Assembly: GCA_034190875.2 (NCBI GenBank)
Contig: CM067349.1
Location: 14,233,437 to 14,297,436, forward strand
DNA length: 64,000 bases
Source of the DNA: Urechis unicinctus
Lineage: Eukaryota > Annelida > Polychaeta > Xenopneusta > Urechidae
Reading direction: 5' to 3'
Numbering within the stretch: position 1 is the stretch's first letter; each line of letters begins with the position of its first letter. Shown here one piece after another: positions 13,343-25,805 of the stretch. A program made the translations under genes and the position numbers. The notes under the pieces were generated by a model. That model saw only the letters and a program-made list of their open reading frames with translations, was not told the DNA's origin and searched no databases.

Positions 13343-14548
13343 ATGTTTGACGTTGCTATGGAGAATATCAGCGTTATCAGCACGTTGTCTGTTGCGACTA
13401 TGGTCGTGAATGACACAAATGGAGGAGAGAGCCATTCCAAACATTTCGAAACATATTTATGGATATACATGGCTCCCATCATCTTTATCGTCGGGATCTG
13501 TGGAAACGTGTTGGTAATCGCCGTCATGGGTCGCAAGCGATTACGCGGCAGCACTACTTGTGTATACTTGCCTTTAATTGCTGTGGCTGATTCTGCGACG
13601 TTGGTGACAGGGATCATTCCTGATTGGATGGATTTCTGTGGTTTTGTCGTTCTCAAAGAAGTCCACCCAATGACGTGTAAGTTTGAGAAGTTCTTGTTCT
13701 ATACTGCTGGAGATGTGGCGATATGGCTTCTGGTCGCGTTCACATTCGATAGATTTGTGGCGGTGACCTTCCCATTGAAGAAACGAATGGTGTGTGTGCC
13801 AAAACGCGCCAAATACGCCGGATTTATCATCCTCATTGCAGCTATCATCAAGAATATTCTCGTCTTTTGGAGCCGTGGGGCTGTGTATGAAGAAGATGGT
13901 TCCTTATATAAAAACTGTGGTCAGCCGCAACCTTTCACATATTTTGAAAAGTTCGTTCGTCCGTGGATAGCACTTATCCTTGTCACCGTCATTCCATTTC
14001 TTATTCTATTAATCTGCAACTGCGTAATAATTCGAACATTGGTAAAAGCGCGCGAAAAACAAAACATTTGCGCGCAAAATATCGGGAAAAGCTCTGCGTT
14101 CAGCCAAACAACCCTCATGTGTCTCAGTGCCTCATTTACATTCCTCATCTGTATCACACCAAGCATCGTCCTCCTCATCGGAAAACCTTATTGGATCTCG
14201 GAGGATGGAGATAATGTGAGCTACAATATCGTCAAATCAATCAGCAGCCAACTTGTTTTCATCAACCATTCTATAAACTTCTTCCTCTATTGCCTCACCG
14301 GGGAACGTTTCAGAGCCGAGCTCGTGGCTATGTTTTCGAGAAAACCCCCGGCTAAAGACGCAGGTCGGTTCAAATATACAAAGAAAGTGAACCAGGTGAA
14401 GAAAAAGTCTACCGTTCGGCGAAAGTTTTCGCTGGAGATCAGCAGTATACAGGTTAGTCGCGAGGGCAGCGAGGAAAGGGACAGTGTTACTATCACGCCC
14501 GTGGAACAGCAGAATAATTGCGAAGTCACCAAGGAGACTTGCGCTTGA
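13343..14548 (+). CDS. Single-exon rhodopsin-family peptide GPCR
   Basis: An uninterrupted frame of 401 codons encodes a seven-helix G-protein-coupled receptor for the cell surface, ligand unknown. The N-terminus has two likely N-glycosylation sites (NIS and NDT). Helix 1 carries GN in GICGNVLVIAV. Helix 2 holds the conserved Asp (IAVADSA). The Cys starting helix 3 (TCKFEKF) can pair with the Cys after helix 4 (KNCGQPQP). Helix 3 ends in DRF instead of DRY. Helix 6 has CITPS and helix 7 reads NHSINFFLYC in place of NPxxY. Both variants are seen in the FMRFamide/TRH-receptor-like families of invertebrates. A basic, Ser/Thr-rich tail of about 80 residues follows. The frame opens 9 bases earlier at a GTG; I chose ATG at 13,343, which has A at -3. 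ATG at 13,358 has G at -3 and +4 and is an equally good candidate. No intron is needed. Subfamily placement is by motif only. Confidence 0.93.
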   Translation: MFDVAMENISVISTLSVATMVVNDTNGGESHSKHFETYLWIYMAPIIFIVGICGNVLVIAVMGRKRLRGSTTCVYLPLIAVADSATLVTGIIPDWMDFCGFVVLKEVHPMTCKFEKFLFYTAGDVAIWLLVAFTFDRFVAVTFPLKKRMVCVPKRAKYAGFIILIAAIIKNILVFWSRGAVYEEDGSLYKNCGQPQPFTYFEKFVRPWIALILVTVIPFLILLICNCVIIRTLVKAREKQNICAQNIGKSSAFSQTTLMCLSASFTFLICITPSIVLLIGKPYWISEDGDNVSYNIVKSISSQLVFINHSINFFLYCLTGERFRAELVAMFSRKPPAKDAGRFKYTKKVNQVKKKSTVRRKFSLEISSIQVSREGSEERDSVTITPVEQQNNCEVTKETCA

Positions 14549-15225
<677 letters not shown>

Positions 15226-15227
<2 letters not shown>

Positions 15228-15929
15228 CCATATGTGTTTGTGTGTATGTGCATCTGATGTGTTGTTGTCTAATGCTATTGTTATTTTAACTGTCTTCTGA
15301 TCTGCTGGGGGTGCATATATTGTACATTGGTCCAACTGCAGATATATGACTCTGAAACCATTGTGTGTTTGTGTAATGTTATGTGGATTGATTATTAGTT
15401 GGTTAATTGTTTGTGGATAATTTTCAAAAGGTGTTTGCTATTCAGTGTCCTAGTGGTAGCTCCACTTTTTATTTGTTATTCAGCATAATATATATGTATA
15501 TAAATGGAAAAAATTAATGTATCCATCTTTAGAAGTTTGTGTCATGCTGATAGCTGATGAAGATGTGGTGATTCCTATTCAAAGTCCCTGTTTGTTGGTA
15601 CCTTTTAGCCGATTATATATTTATATTGTTAGCTTTTGCAGTTATTATGTGTATTGTTAGCAGTTTACAGCTGTTTGTTAGTTGCTTTGTGTCAAAGAGA
15701 ATATAACAGTCCTGATATTCAGAAAATCGAACTGAATAAATCATCTCGTTATATGTTTTCTATTTATAACAACACTGGGGCTATCTGGTCATCATAATGT
15801 TATCAGTTACCGTGTTGCAATTCACTGAAGATTGAATAATATGTGAAGTCATAGACGCTTTATAAACTCAAAATAATTGAAGAGGAATTGTTGGGTGGAT
15901 TTTGCAGCAGATGGAATTTTGAAATAGTT
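15226..15929. other. Spacer before the repeat array
   Basis: AT-rich DNA with no recognised gene. An AATAAA hexamer near 15,735 may be a polyadenylation signal of the GPCR, by position only. Confidence 0.4.
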
Positions 15930-16805
15930 CAAACTGGGTCATGGGCATAGTGAGAACAATTGCCTATTAGCCTTGAAAAACCAAACACCCGTGACTCGCT
16001 TCGATGGATCGCATGTCATCCACAATGCATCCTGGAACACAGTAATGGGACACTACCCGACGGTTGTTCCGCCTTTCATTAATACCCTTTGGTAACTTTA
16101 GAGTAGTTATCTTTGATTAGGCATTGTTACAAGAATATGATCTTGCTGCCGCTATTGTCCGCATTGAGACACAATCATCTTAAAGTAACTTGAGGTTATC
16201 ATATGATCACCCAGGGATCATGTGACCGGATGTATATCTTTGTCACAAGGCCCTTTATCAGCAGCAGCAGCATTGTATTGTGTTAAACGAATCATAAAAT
16301 GAGTGGTATGAGCGGCCAGTAGGTGTAATATGACAACTTCAATATTAGCCAGTCAATAATTCCGGGCAATATATTTCGAATTCAACAAAAGGAAACCTTC
16401 AAGCAGTAGGACACTTTATAAGTCGAGTTGCTTAGCTGCTGTGTACTCGTATTATTTTTCTATGGATTATAATGTATTGAAAAGGTATGTGCTGGAAAGT
16501 CCGATTGAAGGGATCCCACCTCATTAGACAAACACAACTTTAACGTTTAACCCGATAAGTGGATGACAGTAGTGAAATATTTACAACAAACACGGCTCCT
16601 TACAATAGATTCATAGACAACAATTGTCAGTCACGTTCTACTGCGATAACACTCCCTTTATCACATGGAAGTATTATCCCCCCACCTAAACAATAGGTTT
16701 CCCTTCAAGTAATCTTCCACGCCCTCGATAGTCGTGCTTATGGTAGTCCATGAAACGAATACACATACTACATAAAACGATAGTGGTTTGCTTGTGATAT
16801 ATTTA

Positions 16806-17156
<351 letters not shown>

Positions 17157-20100
17157 ATTCCGAAAGGCGAAAGTGGAAGAAATTCAAAGGCATAAAAATT
17201 GGAAAACAGATGCACTGCACGATTGTACCTCTCATTACTGTTTAAGCCGATTGAAGGCTTTACACATGCAATAACTCGTGCATCAACACTTTGTTCTTTG
17301 TACTGGATAACTGCTTGTATGTGTAAAGTTTTCAGTTAATGCTTTGATCTGCATCTGGTTTCTCCCTAAATACAGCAATATGATCCACCTCAGTTATGGT
17401 TGAGAACGAACATGTATTGGGTAAATCTTCTATGGGTGCCATTTGGTTTTATGATGCTTTGAACATGCGTTTTGGAAAAATTCAGCATAATTATCAGATG
17501 CATATTACAAAGGAGTGTTTGACACTGTTATATTTTGTGAAGTGATTTTCCTTTGCGATTACCGAGTATAAAGAGACATCAAAGTTTAGTTCCCTTGGAT
17601 GATGGTGGAATCCTAATAAACCATGCCTTTTATATCATATATATGATAACTCTGCAAACATGTACTAAACTATTCATCTCAGCCTTCATGTAGGCTGTTG
17701 TAAGAAAAGAGCAGTTCGAAACGTCCTATAGTAGAGCTTTGCCTAAAACGATGATGCTTTTCTACTCATAGAAGCGGAAAGGGCGAACAGATATTTTTGT
17801 CCATTGCAGAGAGGTGAACGATTTTCTGTTATTTGAGATAATACAGCGGTTATTCAAACCCATTTAGTTTAATGCATTGGTGATAGATGCAATTAAATGA
17901 TGTATGTACTTCTGTGAAACTGAAATCGACTACAAGGAAATGGTTTCTCCAAAAAAAACCTTTCAAGGGAATGTCTGGATCGACAGCAAGCTTTCGGTCA
18001 CTATTTGTTTTCTGGTATCCTATAGTAAGTCTTGAAATTAGATATACGTGCTATCAAAGTATCAGTCATTTTCTATGTTGTGGCCTTGTTTCTATTCGAT
18101 TGACTGAAGGGACACATCAGGTCAGGTCTGTTTTCAGTAATCTAGGTACGTGGTAGCCATGGCAACCTCTTGTGTTGCTATAACGCAGCAGAACGCATTG
18201 GAGGAGTTAAATACATTATGAAAATAAAGGTCACATATAATGTAACTGCGAGATTAAACAGATTAAATATACATATCATTGAATCGACGTTATAGATGAT
18301 ATAACTGTTGTTGAATCTTTTCCATTCATTTCTCTACATAAAACATTATTCTACGAAGATAAAACACTATTCAGTGGAACTAAGTTGAATACTGTCCAAC
18401 CATTATCAATGCTGCCGTTAGATTACCGCTGCGCCTCATTTCACCGGTGCAGTTATGCTCTTACCTAATCCACATCACTATCTATTATATAACAGATTAT
18501 GCAGCCCGGCTTAAGCATCCACCTTTCTGTAGCGTCTTTTTCGATTTACCCTGTAAAGCGTCTCACTCCTGCTAACGGCCTCCCATAATGAGTACCACTC
18601 GTCTGTTCAGATAATTGGTCATGTAAGCTGCTGAAATAGACCATCTGTCATATACAGCTGCCACTCATCAACACATTTATAATAAATACGATACCTGTAA
18701 ACTGCACATAAGGCGAGGAGGCGATGCATAATCCCACTGCCAAACTTTGCTGATTTACTGGATAGAGTCAGTATTTTATTGATGGCAGAGCCTTTATGTA
18801 TCGCTAGTTTTAGCGGTCATATTATGTAATATTAGCAATTCACTGTTGCATTGTATCGTTTCATAGTGGTTGCACCAGTTGTGATATTCTGTAAATAGAT
18901 TCGAGTTAATGATCTCGTTACAAGCCATATCTTTACATGGATGATGCTGACTTTCCTAGTAGCTGTGCATCTATTTACTGGATATTACTTATCTTGCCAA
19001 ACCTGGAACACATTATGATAGACGAGAATTGATGGCGTTGTTTTGCATCGTATTGTATTCGTGATTCAAACTGGGTCAAGGCCATGGTGAGAACAATTGC
19101 CCATCAGCCACGCATGATTCTCACAGGCCACGCATGATTTTCTTTGATGCACACCATTTCACACGTGAGATATTTTGCTACCAAGCGGGTGGCACATATT
19201 TACAGTTGTTCGACCTTTCCATTGGATCGTTTGGTATCATAAGATTACTTAACTGTGGCGAGAAATCTGTCTATGGTCTTGAAGCTGGTGTTTTACGTAT
19301 CAGTTTATAGGATGCTGGTCAGTGACATTGGTGACCACTGGCATCCTGGGGTATTGTTACAGGACGCATATATCAGCTGAGTGGCTCAGCAGCAGCAGCT
19401 GGTGGTATTTAACGAACCATGAAAGAGTGTCAAGGGTCGACCAAGCGCTAATATATATAATTAATTTTACACCTTAGTTTGACTTCCTCCAGTTTTTTTG
19501 TGTGAAAACATGTTGACTTGGACCGCATATACATGCTGTTTATCAGTCCTTTCTCAAAGATATGGTGCGACGGTCAAGTACCATAGATGCAAGTGCAGAA
19601 ACCCTCTCGAACCAAATACATGCCAACTGTATACATTTAAGTGTTATGGTTTTTGTCTGTGGAATATTTACACGTTGCCGCTTCCCCCCTGTTTATGGCA
19701 CAATGACGAAAACACTTATGAAGCCCAGATGATGTCTACTGTAATTACACTCATTGTGAAACTCATGAATGTATACCCGAAGCCCCTACTAACAAGCCTC
19801 GCGGCTGTGTTCCTCTTCAACCAAGCTTTCCGGACCAGCTACTCACCTGGCTTGCGATGTGCCATGAGATCGCACCCACAGAAGGCCATCAAAATTGTTT
19901 ACGCGTCGATCCAAGACATCTCTGATTACAAGTGGGCGTGCGGTAAATGAGTAGTATAAAACACTGTGATAATCGGAGCTAGTTTCACAAACTGATTGTT
20001 CAGAGAAATACAGGATGATGAACACGTGGCAGCGTATTGAGAATTAGTTCGTTGATAAAGAGTAACGAGGATTCAAAAGACTCGATCGACATTCCAGGCT

Positions 20101-20557
20101 ACATTCCCTTAAAATAAAGCTTTTCTGATGAATTAAGTGAACGCAACAAATTTCCTGATCTTTTGGTTCAATCGTACCACAACATCAACAATCTACTCAA
20201 ACACACACAGCATATGCATCCATCATACTTGAAATGCGACTACAGGGAATTCATTCGGTCGCTATAAAATGGAACTAGTGCACGACTAAGCGCCTCATTA
20301 TACTCGCCCAGTGCTTATCGTTGGGCTATAGATGTCCTTGGGAGTATTCAATAACAAAGTGCTCATGTTAGTAGAGACATTGTAGTGGGGACTGACAATC
20401 AATAAATAAAGAGGCCGGAAATGGATGGACAAAGGTTAGAGTTGGATGGGGAGAAGTGTGAAGGGTATTTGTCGGGCTGTAAGATGGCTGTCGACATGAT
20501 TGTTAATATGTAAGTATAGGGTGTTACCAGCACAGACGGCTAGCTAAAGGGTTTTAT

Positions 20558-20587
20558 CAAAGATACTACTAGACAAAGATATCCGAC
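20558..20587. repeat. Left TIR of the P-like element
   Basis: Thirty bases beginning caaagatactactagacaaa. An exact reverse complement of the right TIR. Confidence 0.95.
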
Positions 20588-20630
20588 ACCCCGTCTATTC
20601 CGTGTGACACAATTGCTCTAGTGGCGCTCC

Positions 20631-20654
20631 ACTAGTAGTATTACAGTAATCACA
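20631..20654. repeat. 24-bp direct repeat inside the P-like element, copy 1
   Basis: Begins actagtagtattacagtaat and lies just upstream of the THAP start codon. The identical 24 bases recur at 21,081-21,104 in intron 1. P-type elements carry internal transposase-binding sites, so these could be binding sites, or traces of an internal duplication. Confidence 0.85.
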
Positions 20655-20673
20655 CCTCCTCATTCTCTGCACC

Positions 20674-22398
20674 ATGGTTACCAGCCGAGTGCACTGGGAT
20701 GGCAGCGGCTCGTATTGTGCGGCCATAAACTGCTCCCATTCCCGAAAATGGCACAGACATTTGAGTTTCTTTCGTTTCCCGAAGGATGAAAGAAGGTATT
20801 TATTTGTGCCTTGGATCGATTCTCATCGTGTAAAATTCCCCGGGAAATTCAATTGTTGTATGTTGTGGTTTTGAGCGATGAAACGATAACTTTATCATTA
20901 CTTCAAGCTTAAACATTGTGCACCAACTGTTTATGTTGTGATAAACTTATTGCATGGTGTTGCTAATGGAAATTGTATTGGCCCAATTGGAAGAAGGGCT
21001 GTATTACGGGACTAGTAAAATAAATCTATGAATCTGGTTCGTGTGTGTGTGTGGGGGGGGGGGGGGGATTTGATTTGATTACTAGTAGTATTACAGTAAT
21101 CACATGTCCCCTCTACCTTTGTCAGCACCACCCCCCTTACCACTACCTTCAGAATGTGTAAATGTGTATCTTATATATCGATTTGTAGTGTGTAATGGAG
21201 TCAATTATATTTCATTATTATTATTTTTTTCAGATGCAAGTTGTGGGTGAATAGCCTTCGTCGGGATGATTTGAGGAACAAGTCGGCCACCTACCTGTAC
21301 AACAACTGTAGGGTGTGTCAGGACCACTTTGGGGACACTGTGTTCATGAATGTGAAGGAGAAAAAATCTTTGGTGATTACCTATTAGGTTTGGGTACACT
21401 GGGATTTTGTGTTGGTTGTCCAACTTGAATTTTTAATTAGTAGTTGCATTATGTTATTACAAAAGAAAAACCACTCATTATATGAAAACTACTGCTGTAT
21501 ACATGCTTGTGGGTAATTTTCAGATTGTTCTTTTTATATTTGTTTTAAGATACCCAAATCTGCTCATCCTACCATTGTGAATGTGAGCAGTCCACCACCA
21601 ATGTCGTCCAGATCCAATCTCCAAGAAGGAGAAGGTGGAAACTGTGGTGAAACCTGGAACTGACCTGGAACTGCCAACTTGCAAACAGTCCACAGAATCT
21701 CTTGGTATACTTTTTGTGTTAATACATACATTTTCTTTTATAATTATTTTGTGGATACAAAAATGAATGTGTTCAATCTCAAATGTTTTTGAATGTACAT
21801 TAATAATTAATGGTGGTCAAATTGTATCAACATTTCTTGTGTTGTTAGATCGTTAGTAAGTTCTTGTTATTTGGTATGAAACTTACAGAAAGGAAAATAG
21901 AGCAACTGAAGAAAAAACATCATAGTTTAAAGATGCAGGTGTTATATTAAAAATATGCTATAATTTTATGTTTTATAATCATATTTATTGGTTTTAATTT
22001 ATTTTTTAGCAGCTTGTTCTAATAAGTTGTCAACTGACATAGATCATAATGAACCATCACATGAATTCCTCGTTAAGAAAAACTATGAGTCTGCCAAGAC
22101 TGGTCAGTGCGCCCCTTCCACTTGTTTACTGAATGTGTTAACACTGGTTGAATGTGAATACAGAAATGTTATAGAGGTGTCTGTGTCAAAGAAAGGTGTA
22201 ATGAATACAGTCATCAATAGTGTTACCAAAAATGTAGATTTCTCTCCCATAGTGTGTGATCAGTGTCATGTTGAAAAGACGGTACTGCACCTAATGCTTA
22301 CTATTCGCATCCATCATACATTGAGGGAAAACAACAGACGTTTAAAACAAGCTGGCAATAGGCAGAATCGGAAAACCTTGAAGCTTAGTCATGTTTGA
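20674..22398 (+). CDS. THAP-domain protein of the P-like element, spliced, probably defective
   Basis: Exons inferred from GT-AG sites: 20,674-20,795; 21,234-21,372; 21,550-21,704; 21,889-21,938; 22,010-22,398. Exons 1 and 2 join in phase to give a full THAP zinc finger, a DNA-binding domain: C-x4-C (YCAAINCS), FFRFPKD, KLWV and C-x2-H (CQDHF). Exon 3 starts IPKSAHPTIV, matching the AVPTIF box that closes THAP domains. Exon 4 encodes a short basic coil (RKIEQLKKKHHSLKMQ). The last exon ends RRLKQAGNRQNRKTLKLSHV, like the tail of P-type transposases. The ATG at 20,674 has a strong context (accATGg). Oddities: exon 3 needs a +1 shift to reach its own donor in an open frame, including exon 4 puts the last exon out of phase, and no catalytic core is present. 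It is probably a non-autonomous, decayed copy. A domesticated THAP gene is less likely given the TIRs. Confidence 0.72.
21081..21104. repeat. 24-bp direct repeat inside the P-like element, copy 2
   Basis: Same 24 bases and orientation as 20,631-20,654, within the first intron and just after a GT/poly(G) run. Confidence 0.85.
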
Positions 22399-23289
22399 TC
22401 ATTTGCTTATCTTTTTAGATCAGTTTACATATTGTTTGTGCAACAATTGCTCATTGTGTCAAAATATTCTTAATGTGGTTTTGAATACTAAGTAGCATTC
22501 ATTGTAAATAGTCAGCCTTGTAGTTTGTACCTTAACATGATCAGGTACCATTTTTTTCTGAGTAAAAAAATGTAAATGTGCATTTACACCTGTCTGTGTT
22601 TATAATGGCAATGGCATTTATTAACTACCATCAAGTGTGTTGGTGAAAGGATTTAATAGAGCAACTTTGGTCATTTGTGTGATTTATCACGATATTGTAT
22701 GGTGTGGGGGTCCCTTATGCACTTTCAGAAAAAAATTAGAATTCATCGATCCCCAGGTCAGTGATTTGAGGCACTATCAGTGGGCCCTAATACATGCTAA
22801 AAGCGACTGTCAGGCTGTCTGGCAAGCACCGCTGTCACTGACTAAGCTCCGGTCGAACGGTAATATATATTTATATCCAGAGGTCTTGTAGGGCTATCAT
22901 AGGCAAGGCACCCGCCCCTGGTGTTTTGATGATATGATGCCATCTACAGTGCGGATGTGAGAGATCAAAAGTAGTAAATAGCGCGGCGCTGTCAGAGGCG
23001 GAGTTTCTTTGCCTAGGGCTATCTCTGACTTTCAGTTCGTTTGATAATCGGGAAAAAATGCCAACAAAAATAAAATCAAATGTTCTTGAGAAATAGATTT
23101 TAACTATTTTGTTTGATTCATTTATTTGACATCTTCAATTCACGTTGATTTGAGCTATTGAGAAAATGGGAAAGAAAAATCTGTAGCAGGATCAACGACC
23201 ATCGTCGGCAATTGTTTTAGTCATGGAAACTCACCGTGCGGCGGCGCCGCCGTATGTTTGTCACGGCTGAGAGGCCCCAAATGACAGGA

Positions 23290-23319
23290 GTCGGATATCT
23301 TTGTCTAGTAGTATCTTTG
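23290..23319. repeat. Right TIR of the P-like element
   Basis: Thirty bases ending ttgtctagtagtatctttg. Matches the left TIR at all 30 positions. Confidence 0.95.
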
Positions 23320-23683
23320 GTTTTTCTCCGTCCACAAACTTTGAGATGTGCATCCGTATACTAGTCGTTAAACACTCGGGCCGTATGAGTAATGAAATCA
23401 TTATGGGGCAATCAATCATGCTGGGGATCGTAAAATAATCGTTGAGGCCTCATTGTGAAGCTGATGATAACAAATGTTCACATACCATAGTCAGGTGATG
23501 CACACCATCTAAATGGCAGCCGGTCGATATCCTATGTGTCGGTTTTGAGAGGTTGCATCTGGACCAACAAATACATCCCATGTAATAAGCAACGTTTGTA
23601 GCAACATCCAAGTTATGTATGTAGGCACATAACAGCTTCATATATCACCTACGATAATGTGAATGAGAAATCTGCCTAAATTA

Positions 23684-24256
23684 AAGAGACTGTTCAGCCG
23701 CATATAGGGCAATCAGGGATCATTTCGTTATTACATTACTACGATTAACGCAGACGTAAGTAATGACATCTTCTAATTTGTGCCGCAGAGTTTATATGAT
23801 GGAAATTATGTTGATAAGTTTTTAACATTATTATTTGACTGGAAATATTCATGATCTACTGTGGAAATCTGTTTTATTTAGTTATGTCGTTCCATCGATA
23901 ACGGTGCCTCCCTTAAACCATGAACCACACGAATGTTAGCTGTAAATCATAACGCCCTCTGAATTTACCTCGCTAACGATGTGTATTCTTCCGCTTTAGT
24001 TACATAATGTAGATTTCATAAAATCTTCACTCATTCAAGCTGTGCGCATAATTGTGCAGACATTAGACCGACAAGCAGGAAGGATAATGTCCGACAAAAT
24101 AAATGGCGACAGCCGAAGTAAGGATCTTTTTTCTGAGACCACAGCGCCGCGCAGCGACTGAAAGTCTGAAAACTTAACATTTTTGGTTTCCAAGGTGAGG
24201 TTGCCAAGCAGCTTGCTAGGCAACCTCGTTCCAAATATGGGGCTGAACAGTCTCTT
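23684..24256. mobile_element. MITE with TA target duplication, 573 bp
   Basis: The 22-bp ends at 23,684-23,705 and 24,235-24,256 are inverted copies with one mismatch and begin aagagactgttcagcc. TA flanks both sides. The corresponding place in blocks B and C reads agtttattgaacag without the insert, so the empty site carries a single TA. A TA target points to the Tc1/mariner group. An internal palindrome, gaggttgcc and its complement, lies at about 24,195-24,226. No transposase is encoded. Confidence 0.83.
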
Positions 24257-24351
24257 TAATAGAAAAGATGTCTACAACCAGTTGATTAAAAATATGATGG
24301 ACCCTAGCAACCACAAATAATGACAAACAGGTCTATTGTGATAGGGATAAA

Positions 24352-24464
<113 letters not shown>

Positions 24465-24560
24465 TGTTAAAGATTGATTTTTGAACGAAACAATAGTCGC
24501 TATATAGACGCCCACATTAATGTGGTTAATGTGACCTGATGTATTTCTTACGGCCCTTTA

Positions 24561-24670
24561 GCAGCAGCAGCAGCAACCGCAGCAGCAGTAGCAGCAGAAG
24601 TAGCAACAGCAGCAGTAGTAGCAACAGCAGTAGCAGCAGAAGCAGCATTAGCAGAAGCAGCAGCAGCAGC
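24561..24670. repeat. AGC/AGT trinucleotide repeat
   Basis: Imperfect gca/gta/gaa triplets over 110 bp at the monomer head. The frame that reads serines here is a by-product of the repeat. Confidence 0.92.
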
Positions 24671-25329
24671 ATTCGATGGTATTTAACGAATCACTGGATG
24701 AGTGTTAACAGCCGACCGGATGATAATATGTGAAATTCAACATCAGGACGCGGTTAGTGCATTGGAGTAAATAACTCAGGGCAACGTATTTCGAACAAGA
24801 CAATCAGTAAGAAACCTTTCTGTAGCTAAATTGAAGATGTGTTGCTTATCGGTTGTGTATTCGTTTTGCTTGGGTATGACGTGCTGATAATGTATTGTCA
24901 ACGCATTCAAGAGATGCCACCTCGTGCAACCGACACAGCGTCAAGGTTGAACCGGATAAGTGAATGGTAGCAGAAGAATATTTACACAAAACACTCGTGC
25001 AGCGTCTTAGAGCGATTTCTTATACAACAGTAGTCAGCCAAGTGCTTGCCCCCCGCGTGTTTATTGTTTGCCGATTAGAGCACTTATAAAGTCGAGCCGA
25101 CGTTCTACTGCGATAATACCCCCTTTATCATTTTGAGGTATTATCACCCAGCCCTATGACTGGGTATCTCTTCAAGCAAGCTTCCTTGCCCTCACTGGTG
25201 TGCATGAAGTGGTCCATTAAACGAATACACGTACTACATTATGAGATCAAGCGGTTTATTTGCGTCAATGCCTGAAATAAACCATACTATGACTTACTGT
25301 TGCAACATGAGAAACGTATTTTGCATTTA

Positions 25330-25805
<476 letters not shown>

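Larger units (their letters stand above)
20558..23319. mobile_element. P-element-like THAP DNA transposon, about 2.76 kb
   Basis: The element is bounded by perfect 30-bp terminal inverted repeats and encloses a THAP-domain gene on the + strand. A TIR near 30 bp, an 8-bp target duplication and a THAP finger are the hallmarks of the P superfamily. The flanking octamers ggttttat (left) and gtttttct (right) match at six of eight positions. Paralogous empty sites exist in blocks B (near 30,484) and C (near 40,199), where the uninterrupted word is ggttttactcc or close to it. The element seems internally deleted, because no RNase H-like catalytic core is readable between the THAP exons and the C-terminal exon. 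Perfect TIRs suggest recent activity, while the imperfect target duplication suggests some decay. Confidence 0.88.

Noticed and set aside
13303-13656. 117-codon frame antisense to the GPCR start
   Set aside because: A shadow of the receptor gene with no motif of its own.
19498-19950. 150-codon frame in block A
   Set aside because: Aligned copies near 29.2-29.7 kb and 39.0-39.4 kb are interrupted and drift by indels that ignore codons. No domain was recognised and the start is not an ATG.
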